A stretch of 64,000 nucleotides of DNA. Origin: Exophiala sp. HKRS030. Its lineage: Eukaryota; Ascomycota; Eurotiomycetes; Chaetothyriales; Herpotrichiellaceae. The notes beneath the pieces were generated by a model. The model was not told the origin of the DNA, did no database searches, and saw only the letters and a list, made by a program, of their open reading frames with translations. This document shows, piece by piece, positions 1 to 9,880 of this stretch. The translations under genes and the position numbers were made by a program. How positions within the stretch are numbered: position 1 is the stretch's first letter; every line of letters begins with the position of its first letter. The stretch is taken from assembly GCA_023897205.1 (NCBI GenBank), contig JAHWDD010000007.1, positions 3,658,001 to 3,722,000 of the forward strand, in the 5' to 3' direction.

Positions 1-594
1 GATGAGAGAGCGTTATGATCGTTAATCCACCAATATGCTTGCAATCTCATGTCCAATGCTTGCTTTGAGTGGGACTTTGCAGGGTATTTGAGAGGGAAGA
101 GCACGCCTGGGTTCTGAACTGGTGCAATTGACTCTGGAGTCCTTTGGTGGTTGTTTTATTGGGTAGACTAATTCTTCAGAGCGGAAGTGGAAGTCTTGAC
201 GAAGTGGCATGGTGCAAATCGACAGCAAACCGTCTGTCCTGATCGCGATGCCGAGACAAATTACTTCTTTCCACCTTCGGTACAATTTTCTATCAAGTCA
301 AAATACAGTCTTGTCAATTAGATCATCACGATCGTGTAAATTCTTCTGGTGTTCGCAAGAGTAGATTAGTGAGTCGCATATCTCCGTCTTTTTGTGCTCT
401 GCGCCTTGGTCATCAGAGCATCATTACTAATTCTCAGAGCACGTTTCGCACATATATCTGTTGCTCCTGATGAAAATCTGGTTTGACGAACATCACATCG
501 AAGGTCGTTCTTCGCGGGCATCAACTCTTCCTTGCACTGTATAGCCATTGATTTTCTGTCATATGGTTTATCATTCAGTCGCCTCGAATCAAGG
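1..594. other. Left-edge stretch without a supported gene
   Basis: No gene can be supported here. A minus-strand open frame of 87 codons lies at 22-285, but it starts at a TTG, matches no family I recognise and has no convincing splice partner. The bases just before 595 should hold the promoter and leader of the cupin gene. Confidence 0.4.
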
Positions 595-987
595 ATGTCG
601 CTCACCCAGCAGGAATTCCACGATCTGCCACAACGTCCAGTAATTGGTACGGCGAAAGACTCCAGGGTGGCAACACCTTGGTACAATATTGGTCCTGGAA
701 TCTGGGAACTCTTGCTCAACGGCAATGTGGATTCGGACGAACGAACAGTTCTACAATGGTATGAACCGAATGCTGTGTCCAGCACCGATCAGATCATCAC
801 GCATACATACATCGAAGAAGTCATTTTGATGGAAGGAGGACTGGAAGATCTAACGTTAAGCCAGTCATGGAAAACCGGGGCATATGCATATCGTCATCCA
901 GGAATGAAGCATGGGCCGTACAGGGCTTCGGAATCTGGTTGCTTGCTCTTCGTCAAGACTTTGCCTACATCGCAGACTTTTACATGA
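595..987 (+). CDS. Cupin-domain protein (ChrR-like cupin)
   Basis: A 130-residue single-exon protein if the ATG at 595 is used; the frame is open back to 532, but the residues before 595 do not look conserved. It appears to be one small beta-barrel of the cupin type. The visible signature is YIEEVILMEGGLEDLT followed by a spaced glycine and the PGMKHGPY element, resembling cupin motifs 1 and 2 with a possible metal-binding His/Glu set. Similar small fungal proteins are usually annotated as ChrR-like anti-sigma-type cupins, but their substrate is unknown. No signal peptide or membrane segment is seen. Family assignment is moderate and function is open. Confidence 0.6.
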   Translation: MSLTQQEFHDLPQRPVIGTAKDSRVATPWYNIGPGIWELLLNGNVDSDERTVLQWYEPNAVSSTDQIITHTYIEEVILMEGGLEDLTLSQSWKTGAYAYRHPGMKHGPYRASESGCLLFVKTLPTSQTFT

Positions 988-1626
988 AGGAGAAGGTGGC
1001 AATGCGACTCCACATCTCATTCGGCAAAGATATTCCCTGCGGCCGTCTTTGCAAAAGAGCTGGTCCGGCGTGCATCGATACGTCAAGGCGGAACCCAACG
1101 ATGTAATGCGACATAGATCCTACACACGACTCCGTCGTGGTCCCGCTTAGATGGAGGCTTACATTTTTTTCAAGATCAAGTCATATGGTACCGTCAAGAT
1201 GCTGCTGAAATTTGTTCATGGTTGAGAACTCCTTGTGTTGCTATTTCTTTACAAGTAATAGAAACAGCATCACACTCCCCTGGATAGCTCGGTGCGAATC
1301 AAGATGAGCCACGTCCGGTCATCGAAAGTTGCAGTTCTGACTGGCGAGAGCAGCCTGCCGAGGGAATCCCTGCAGTTTCCCATCACCATATAGTAGTGAA
1401 CCGACCTGACCTACTACTAGGTGCTTGGGTACATGTCGTCTGCGCAGTTGGATAAGCTACCACTTCGCCGCATCTATCTGCTGACTATTTGACTGTTGTA
1501 CATGTCCACAACTCTACCAAAATTCCTTTGCTCTGACCTTAAATTATAATTGAGGATCAAATTCACTGCTCCGACTTTTCTGAGTGCTTCAAGAATCAAG
1601 TACTAAAGCATATTTTCTAGCTCATC
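988..1626. other. Intergenic spacer
   Basis: About 640 bases between two plus-strand genes. Short overlapping open frames run to about 1150 but none shows a family signature. The stretch before 1627 is AT-rich and is probably the promoter and leader of the MYND gene. Confidence 0.4.
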
Positions 1627-2612
1627 ATGTCTTCTGCCTATTTTGCAAAATGTGCCAATTGCGGCACGAATGCGACAATGAAATGTTCTCGTTGTATGGA
1701 AGCGCCAGAGTACGAGCCCGGAGATTCAGCAAATATTGTATATTGCAGCCGTGAATGCCAGAAAGAACACTGGCCGGAGCACAAGCAGTACTGCCGCGAG
1801 CTAGGACAACGAAAGAAACTGCTTCGTGCAGCCACAATACTCAAGGCAGCCCTGCTGACCTATAGAGAGATCAACTACGATATTGACCTCACAAAGATCG
1901 AGCTGAAAAAGGGAATCCTTTACCTTCACCAGAAGCAAAGATCTATCACTACTCCATGGAAACCTGGTATCTTCCCAGATCACCTCACCCAAACCATCAG
2001 TCATAAAGAGGCGGCTCTTGCGAATAACCAGTGTACATTAGCCATGGCACTACTAGGTCCTTTGACTCGGAAACTGCTTCGAGGTAATGTGGAGCGCAGA
2101 TATGAATAGACAAGCAATAACAATCAGCAGGGGTTGCGATAAGCATCGAGGTCTTGGACATCCGTATTGGAAAGCCATTGATACCGACAAAGCTCATTCC
2201 TGGTCCGGACTCCAGCGCAATACCCCACACGGTGTTAAAAGTAAGACGACCTTTTGCTTGTGAGGAGTGGATTCTTGACACATGTGGCTGTCAATATGGA
2301 TTCCCAGAGGTTCTTGTACCTTTCAAGAAGTATTTTGGAGAGCATTCATGCAAAACCGTGGTAGGGCCTACCACCTACGATGCATCGGAGACCAAAGACC
2401 TGGATTTCTTTGAGACTATTCCTATCATGAACAAGACAGAAGCACAGCGACGCGGCACAAAGCTAGAGCGACGAGCTCGATTACACTTTGCGGTCTTCGT
2501 CGATAAGCAAATCAGCGTGGATATCCTAGATGGCTCAACTGCCACGTTCAAAGAGAAATTGGAGAACTTCGTCAATGATTTGAAGGTGCACATGTTGAAA
2601 CTTAACAATTGA
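1627..2612 (+). CDS. MYND-type zinc-finger protein
   Basis: Two exons, 1627-2083 and 2131-2612, encode 312 residues. The 47-nt phase-1 intron has donor GTAATG, an ATAAC branch-like site and acceptor CAG; joining gives a smooth G-V-A-I-S-I junction. Residues 9-57 form a MYND finger: CANC, CSRC, then YCSRECQKEHWPEHKQYC. MYND fingers bind zinc and usually mediate protein-protein contacts. The remainder is an unrecognised fungal domain ending in a lysine-rich helix. There is no SET domain in the visible sequence, so it is not a SMYD-type methyltransferase. The gene has its own spacers and no operon-like partner. Confidence 0.8.
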
Positions 2613-3347
2613 GAACTTCTAGACACAGCGATGGTTTGAAGACTTTTACCTTATACCTCGTACCAAATCTCCTGAGCAGACGACTGTGGTCTCATCTTAG
2701 CGCAATCATCCGTTGAAAGGACGAACAGAAGTCAGTCTTCCTGTTCTGATCAGCGGCTACTTGGTCCCACGCGTAAGTATTGCTTCGCGCTCCCAGAGTA
2801 GTGGTCATGGAATTTTTGTAGGACACAGGGTTAGGCGTTCGCTGAGCCGTAGACTATGTACAATACGTAGTTTGAGCGGTAGTGATGATCAACAGCTAGG
2901 CGGAGATTGGATGAGGTATCACCTTGCAGTTTTGCAAATGATATTGAAATACTGCTCGTTGGTTTGAACACAGGATCTCGAACTTGAGGGTGGAGGGTTA
3001 CAACATACTCGATATCGGTGAACGTTTCCGGTTCTTGGCGCGGACAGGTTCTGCCTGCGCTTCAAAGTTCATATCTCTCTTGCCTCTCGCGACAGATTAT
3101 CCATTTTTTCACGTCTCAAGTATTCACACTCGTCCGCCATCAGGGCTCCAAAGTTCAACAGACAAGCCAACACTGTACCATCTGGCAATGTGTTCGTGAG
3201 AGAATCGAGGAGGACGCAACGGGACCACACCGGTCGGGCTCTACATTTGCAGTTTCATATCTATCCAAGTACAAGTGGCTAACGCTTTCTACCAACAAAA
3301 GGCTAGGTTGAAGTCCCGGCCTGTGCGACTCCCTACATTCCGCCACG
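2613..3347. other. Intergenic spacer before the Prp4-type kinase
   Basis: About 735 bases. Open frames at 2713-2967 and 2984-3311 have no recognisable content and overlap in different frames. The region probably carries the terminator of the MYND gene and the promoter of the kinase. Confidence 0.4.
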
Positions 3348-5687
3348 ATGGCTCCAAGGTCGCATAGCGAGTCTGAAGGCGAGATCCTCAGCTCGGATTC
3401 CGATTCCAAGGCAAAGACCATACCATCTTCTCGTCATTACAGCAAGGTTGACCGTAATGCCAGACCATATTATTCATCTAGATCCCATCAAGACCGAGAT
3501 AGAGATCGAAACCGAGACCGATCGCGCTCCAGATCTCCATACCGCGCCCCGAGAGGTGAGAAACGGCCAAGGGAATCCGATCATGGCAGAGGTCGATCCC
3601 TTCACGAGACCCGCACTTTCTCGGTAAGGTACGAAGACGATACTCACGGCCATCGACGCAATGAGTCTTACGATGATCGTCGGACGAAACGCTCGCGCAC
3701 CTATTCACGCAGTCCAAGCCGATCTCCGTATCGACCATCTCGTCGACACGATGGCCGAGATGGCGACCGCTCCCGAGAACCCAGCGCGGCTTCCCACAGA
3801 CCTGATGTTGCAAATGGCGCTACATACGGTGAACGGGAGAAAAAGAACCTTGATAACAAGGATCGCTCCAGCCTACCAGTTAGCTCGGACTATGCCCACC
3901 CGGGTCAGACATCCACGCATGTCGCGTCAGATGAGATAGGAAAAAGTATTGGCCGCAACGGAACCGACCCTTCTCCTTTGAGTGCAAATACTGGCGAAAC
4001 GATGGAATCTCATGAAGCAGAACCCATAGATGAAGCAGCCCTCATTGAACAGCGTCGGAAACGCCGAGAAGCCATCAAGAATAAATATCGTAGCCAGCCG
4101 ACTCCTCTCTTGGTGCAAGCACTCAATCTTGCTGCTGCAGAATCCACTCCTGGGACTCCTGGAACACCTGGAGCAGAGAGCGCCGTGTCCACTCCACGCA
4201 GATCCGGTAAGGTATCCCATTGCCACCAAATCAAGACAATTCTAATGAGCACAGAATCACCAATTTCGTCATCCCCTCAGACACCTAAAGAGACTTCCGC
4301 ACCACAATCTCCCGCTGACGTTGAATTTGAGCATGATGTCGATCTTACTAATGCGGATAGGGGCTCGCCCACCACTGATGGTCCGTCCGCTGCCGATTAC
4401 GATCCTACGGTAGACATGGAGGAGGAACGTGCCAGACATGACAAAAGATTATTCAAAGAGGATGATCAGTCCCTTGAGAAAGCTGATCAGCAAGCCACGC
4501 ACTCGCAACTGGACGCGTCTGGGCCTCCTTCTACCTCAAATGACGACTTTGACATGTTTGCTGAGGCAAATGATGATGACATGTTTGCAGATATTCCCAG
4601 CAAGATTAGACCGGAGGCCAAGGCCGCTCAAACTCTGAATGTTAACCTAATGGACAATTGGGATGATGCTGAGGGCTACTATATCACGATACTCGGTGAG
4701 CTGATACAGGACCGTTATCATGTCACACAAACTCTAGGCAGGGGAATGTTTTCATCAGTTGTGCGAGCAACTGACACCCAGACCAATCAACCAGTGGCCA
4801 TCAAGATTGTTCGCAACAACGAAAGCATGCGTAAGGCCGGTATCAAGGAGATCGACATTTTGAAAGATATCACTGCCAACGATCCAGAGGACAAGAAACA
4901 TGTGATCAGACTGTATCGATCATTCGATCACAAAGGCCACTTGTGCATGGTATTTGAGAATTTATCCCTAAACCTGCGAGAGGTTCTCAAGAAGTTCGGA
5001 AGAGACGTGGGTATCAATCTCAAAGCCATTCGTGCTTACTCGCAGCAGTTGTTCCTTGGCCTTAGTCTATTGAAGAAATGCCAGTACATCCATGCTGATC
5101 TCAAGCCTGACAATATCCTTGTCAATGAAGCCAGAAGCATGCTCAAAATCTGCGATCTTGGTTCCGCCTCACCTATCACGGAAAACACCACTGCGCCATA
5201 TCTAGTCTCGCGTTTCTATCGCGCGCCTGAGGTCATCCTTGGTATCCCTTACGATTATGGCATTGACATGTGGTCGATTGGTTGCACACTATTTGAGTTG
5301 TACACGGGCAAAATCCTGTTCACCGGACGAAATAACAACGGCATGTTACGAGCCATAATGGAGTGTCGCGGTAAATTCTCCCACAAGTTGCTACGACGCG
5401 GTGCCATGACTTATGACCATTTTGACGACATGTTGAATTTTCGTGCCGAGGAAATCGACGAGGTTACAGGCAGGACCATCACTAGGATCATGGACATCAA
5501 GGCGAAACCGGTAAAGGATCTGAAGGCACGACTAATTCCCAAAGATAAGAGAATGAACGAGCAAGAACGGAAAGAGCTAGAGCTGTTTGTCGATCTTTTG
5601 GATAAGTGCTTGGACTTGAGACCCGAGAAGCGCATTACGCCAAATGATGCATTGAAACATCCGTTCATATTAAGAGTCAAGGTATAG
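3348..5687 (+). CDS. prp4: Prp4-type serine/threonine kinase of the spliceosome
   Basis: The frame is open for 779 codons. The N-terminal half is disordered and rich in RS and RD dipeptides (about residues 30-140), then acidic. The kinase domain runs from about residue 455 to the end: glycine loop LGRGMFSSVV, VAIKIV lysine, HADLKPDN catalytic loop, DLGSA in place of DFG, and the PYLVSRFYRAPEVILG activation segment. The DLGSA and YDYGIDMWSIGCTLFELYTG motifs are typical of the PRP4/PRPF4B branch of CMGC kinases, which phosphorylate U4/U6.U5 tri-snRNP proteins during spliceosome activation in the nucleus. Bases 4207-4254 look like a 48-nt in-frame intron (GTAAGG, TCTAATG branch, ACAG); if it is removed the product has 763 residues. 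The ATG has a good context (GCCACGATGG). The gene is convergent with the next one, 160 bp away. Confidence 0.93.
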   Translation: MAPRSHSESEGEILSSDSDSKAKTIPSSRHYSKVDRNARPYYSSRSHQDRDRDRNRDRSRSRSPYRAPRGEKRPRESDHGRGRSLHETRTFSVRYEDDTHGHRRNESYDDRRTKRSRTYSRSPSRSPYRPSRRHDGRDGDRSREPSAASHRPDVANGATYGEREKKNLDNKDRSSLPVSSDYAHPGQTSTHVASDEIGKSIGRNGTDPSPLSANTGETMESHEAEPIDEAALIEQRRKRREAIKNKYRSQPTPLLVQALNLAAAESTPGTPGTPGAESAVSTPRRSGKVSHCHQIKTILMSTESPISSSPQTPKETSAPQSPADVEFEHDVDLTNADRGSPTTDGPSAADYDPTVDMEEERARHDKRLFKEDDQSLEKADQQATHSQLDASGPPSTSNDDFDMFAEANDDDMFADIPSKIRPEAKAAQTLNVNLMDNWDDAEGYYITILGELIQDRYHVTQTLGRGMFSSVVRATDTQTNQPVAIKIVRNNESMRKAGIKEIDILKDITANDPEDKKHVIRLYRSFDHKGHLCMVFENLSLNLREVLKKFGRDVGINLKAIRAYSQQLFLGLSLLKKCQYIHADLKPDNILVNEARSMLKICDLGSASPITENTTAPYLVSRFYRAPEVILGIPYDYGIDMWSIGCTLFELYTGKILFTGRNNNGMLRAIMECRGKFSHKLLRRGAMTYDHFDDMLNFRAEEIDEVTGRTITRIMDIKAKPVKDLKARLIPKDKRMNEQERKELELFVDLLDKCLDLRPEKRITPNDALKHPFILRVKV

Positions 5688-5846
5688 ATAGATCAGACGA
5701 AAGAAGAACGGTTGTTGGTATTATCGTAATTCAAGGAAGAGCATTCCAATACATAATCCACCCCTTTTAGCTACTCTCATTCCCTTCGATCTCGAGTATA
5801 GTCCATCTGAAGACCTTCCTCTCTCGCTCTCTATCCGCATATCCCC

Positions 5847-7607
5847 TCAAAGAGCGTGAGCAGCATCTCTCCCCGCAATGCGTCCAAACGTCAGCGACCG
5901 CAACACACTAGTCGCAGGCGGATACTCATTATAGAACAACCCACTCAACTCACCCGCGGCATACAGACCTGGAATGGGCACGCCGGTCGTGGAGAGAACC
6001 CGCGAATCCAAGTCACATTTCAGCCCGCCGTATGTGAAGGTCAGCTGTGCTTTCATCGGGTAGCCGTAGAAAGGCGGCTTTTCGATCGGATTCGCCCAGT
6101 TGGTCTTGTTGGGCGATAGGCCTTTGGTGCTCTTGCCGTCGAGTTTTAATAGGTTGAATTCTTTGTCTTTGTCGATGCTGTAGGGGAAGGGGGTTAGTTA
6201 ACTTTGTGGTTTTCTCAAAGAGGACTGGAGGAAAGGCCGGGGATGGGTCTTGGTTTAGGTTGTGGTTGTGGATCGTGGCATGGAGGACGGAGGACGGGGG
6301 ATCGAACTCGATGGGAAGGAAGTGGGATTGTTACTTACGCTTGGTTATACTCGTCGACAGTCTTCTTTAATTTCTTCGGATCGAGGCCGAGTTTCTCTGC
6401 AAGACCTTCAATGGTGTCGCTCTCCTCGGGTTCCTGGTCTGTTGTGTCATAGACCCAGCCTGGCCGGAAGCGGTCCATGATGGGCTTGTCGGTGACGAAG
6501 TAGGCCTTTTGGTTCTGGTCGCGCCACGTGTACAAGGCGATCATCTCAAAAGTGGCGAACAGATGGCGCTGGCCTTCGTCGTAGAAGCGCTTGCAGTGCT
6601 CGTTGACTACGATGCCGTAGTTGTGGCCCCAGATGACTGCGTCGGGCTTCTTGGCTCGTGTGTCGACCAGTTCGCAGTGCATTCCGCTCATCGAGCCTGC
6701 GACTGCTGCTCCTACTTCAAGTCCCATCTTGAGTCCGAAACCGGTGTTGTATTTGAGTCCTGGAGCGATGAGTTCTAGGTGTTCGGTTCGTGGACCGACG
6801 TAGCGTCCTAGCCTGGTAGGGTGTTAGTCAGGAGATTTCGATGTGTTTATATATGGGAAGAAAGGGAGGAATTGTTTACATCTCTCGATTGCCCTCAAAG
6901 CCACCACATGCAAGCATGACCTTCTTTCCGAGCACTCTGTGCAAGCGGCCATCTGTCTTGCGAACTTTGACGCCACTGACGGAGCCATCGTCTTCGGTCA
7001 GTAGTTGCTCAGCCTGTGTCTCCCACATGATAGTGACGTTGTCAAAAGAGCGGATCTTGTCGAAAAGGGCATTGATGATGGCGTGACCACCTCCTTCAGG
7101 AAAGACAAAGTGTTGATTTGTATTGAATTCCAGAAGAACATTCTTTTCATCATGATGATTGAATTTGACGCCACGCTCTATGAGGTATTCGACTGTAATA
7201 GGCACCTCCTGCTCCATCTTTGCACAGTAGTCCAAGTCGGCAAGTCCCTCGCTGACACGGGTCATCTCGTGTTTCCAATCGGTATCGAACTTGTTGTCCT
7301 TGTCAAGACGTAGATACGCCATAGTCCATCCTACACGTAAGTCGGTGAGTCAGCTGCCAACGACGATAGGTAAACTACCGCAAAGAGTCGAAGGACAAGG
7401 GATACACGTACGACTGGCACCGCAGCGTTCACCATCCTTTCCTGCCTCAATCAATGCTACTTTGCCGGACTTGCCTAGCCTCTTACATTCTTCCAAAAAG
7501 TTCAACGTGGTCATCGATCCAGCGAAGCCACTACCAACCACGACCAGATCATAGACCGTTGGACCGCCGCCGGTCAGACTGGTCACGACTTGGCTGACAA
7601 TGGACAT
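5847..7607 (-). CDS. FAD-dependent oxidoreductase, TcuA/fumarate-reductase-like
   Basis: Four exons on the minus strand (7607-7412, 7330-6880, 6812-6339, 6177-5847) encode 483 residues; all phases close. Introns are 81, 67 and 161 nt with donors GTACGT, GTAAAC and GTAAGT. The N-terminus holds a Rossmann dinucleotide fold, YDLVVVGSGFAGS, then VALIEAG. The middle has the GRYVGPRTEHLELIAPGLKY region and the C-terminus IPGLYAAGELSGL with a final GRIAGRDAA FAD-contacting stretch. This is the FAD_binding_2 (succinate dehydrogenase/fumarate reductase flavoprotein) fold, and the fungal copies most resemble tricarballylate dehydrogenase TcuA. Substrate is not provable from sequence. No signal peptide is evident, so a soluble cytosolic enzyme is likely. 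Confidence 0.82.
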
Positions 7608-8838
7608 GATATGTGATCCTGGGTCAAGAATTTGCGGTAGGAAGGGAAGAAAGTATGTTTGAGTTTGAGTAATTCAGAGTTGAGAGGATATAATCTTCTA
7701 CTTCCCAGAATCTGGACCCTGGGACAATCCCAACCATAAATACTTCATCCCTCACATGCTTCAGCTGTAGAACACCGACAGCGAGAGGGCAACAGAGGGA
7801 ACATGCATCTTCTCTCATGCAAACCCCTTCAACCGGACGTGTTCGTGACATTCGTAACGATCAGCAGAAACCCCGCGCAAGAGCCATTGGGCAAACGAAA
7901 GGTGAATCCACCAACTGGTGATAACGATTGCAGATATTCGCCGGCGCCACAAACAGTCAAACTTGAATTACTTAACCCCCTTTCCCCGCGTTTCCACCTT
8001 GAAAGGCATACCGCATTGCGGCAAGAGTTGGTGGGTGTGGCACAAACTAGTGGTGGGCGGAGCTCGACAGGTCTCCCCCTGCACGGGTTAACTCAGGATT
8101 CATTTGAATATGCCTACTCATAGTATTGTCTGGACAGGCAGACCCCTCTCGAGAGATCAGGGTTGGTTGCATGAACCGAGAGGTGTGGATGGTCCCAAGA
8201 ATCTCGAACTCGTGAAATGTCTCGGAAACATGGATCTCGAAAGGTTGGGGTTGCGGTGTCAGGGAGAGATGATGAAGACGTTTCGAGATAGCGAATGGCA
8301 ATCGAGGTCGAAGCAGGGCATGTGGGCACGGCAGTCTCTTAAAGCAGCCTGAAAGCCCCATAGGTTCCGCGTCTGGAGGGTCCAACGAGCGAGATATTAT
8401 CTCCCAATCCATGAAAGATTTGAAGCTTTGGGAAGGTGGAGGGCGAAACTCGAGAGGGGAATTGATGACATGATGACATAATAACCTCGCATTATACCGA
8501 GTACGGAGTGCCCTCCCCAGCACAGAATCCATACATTTGACCCACCATCTGCTATGGAGGTAGGACGGCAAGGTCACCGTGCATGAACATCCCCTCGCGA
8601 AGGTGTGAATGGCACCAGTGCCAGTGCGAGATCGGCTAGCAAGCACCAAGGTTGTTGTACTATTCCATAAGCACGCTGATGAGGACATCCCACCATTGAT
8701 CTCTAGGTAAGTATTTAAAGGTACATCAAAAGGCGATCTGAGCATCAAAGTCAAGGCCACTGCCAGACTGCCACTACCGAAGAACTTCGACTCCTAGCAA
8801 TCTTCCGTACACCAAGCAGACACACCCAGGCTACAGCG
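7608..8838. other. Divergent promoter region between two enzyme genes
   Basis: This 1.2-kb spacer separates the divergently transcribed FAD enzyme and GFA-family gene, so it should hold both promoters. A 237-codon minus-strand frame at 8047-8760 has no recognisable domain and a low-complexity look, and I do not call it a gene. One copy of the 8-mer TACGGAGT lies at 8502-8509. Confidence 0.45.
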
Positions 8839-9734
8839 ATGGAGGGCCAATGTCTATGTGGAGGTATGAAGACGCTCCCACACAAGCAAATGACACACCC
8901 TCCTGTTCCCTCACTGCGAACAAATAGATCCCCTTGCTAACCAGTACTCCCATCTCCACGACACAGCCGTGAAAGTCAAAGTCAACGACGACAACCTCTT
9001 CGGCACACAGCGCCGAGGTCATCTGTGCCATTGCAACAATTGTCGCAAGGTCGCTGGTGGAATGTACGTTACTCAGAGGACATCACATCACACTCTTCGT
9101 TCCGGACTGACTATACTCTTCGACACCAGTTTCGGAACAAACCTGACCATCGAAGAAGACAAAGTCGAGTTTCCAAACGGCAAAGACGCTATGAGTCGAT
9201 ATGAGGATCCGGATACGGCGAGCGGGACGCCACTTGGCAGGTGTGTATTGTGTTGAATGCTTCCCTTCTCGGCCTGCTCCTGGCCTCATGTCAAGTCCGA
9301 CGTGTGATTGACCAAGACGACCGTTTTGGTACAGATTCTTCTGCAAGAACTGCGGCGTCCCTATCATGTCTGTGACGCCCGTGTATGCGGGCAAGGTGGT
9401 GTTGAAGCTAGGCATCGTATGTACACTTCCTCCTTTCAGAACAAGATGACTGTCCAAGTCGTATAATTCATCCCTAAATCAAGTCGGCTAATGTGTGACG
9501 ATGTTTCCCCTGGATTTCAGTTCCCCAAACTCCCAGTACCAGAATGGGAGAGCTTCGCCGAGCGACGACAGGAGTGGGAACACCCGCTGCCGGGCACGAT
9601 ACAGTACAAGACCAAGGTATGTGGGCGTCCTGCTAGCCGCCATCGGACTAAACGTAACGTGTATTGATTCGAGTAACCAGAGTTTCGGCGACAAACTGGA
9701 CGGATCACCAGAGAAAGCAGCGCCAGCAAAGTGA
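8839..9734 (+). CDS. GFA-family (glutathione-dependent formaldehyde-activating type) protein
   Basis: Six short exons (8839-8863, 8928-9063, 9130-9240, 9335-9416, 9521-9616, 9681-9734) give 167 residues; introns are 64-104 nt and every phase closes. The spliced protein begins MEGQCLCG, has HLCHCNNCRKVAGG around residue 45 and RFFCKNCGVP near residue 90, which is the conserved cysteine arrangement of the GFA zinc fold. Members are S-hydroxymethylglutathione synthase-like (CENP-V/GFA) proteins; in fungi most lack a proven substrate. No targeting signal is visible. The 25-nt first exon is easy to miss; calling the gene from a single open frame would lose both ends. Confidence 0.82.
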
Positions 9735-9880
9735 GATGCAATAGAGAGGATTCCTCGATATTCCGAGTAGAAAGAAGGTGTTGGGGAAGCTATTTCACAG
9801 AAGCAGACTGTTCGTGCTCCGGGAATCAAAAAGCATCCAGCTCCCAGATCGGGTGGAGTTTTCTACTACTTGGAGATCAT

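Noticed and set aside
22..285. 87-codon minus-strand frame at the left edge
   Set aside because: Begins at TTG, no recognised domain and the flanking frames give no splice partner.
8047..8760. 237-codon minus-strand open frame
   Set aside because: No domain, unusual composition, and it fills the divergent promoter region between two well-supported genes.
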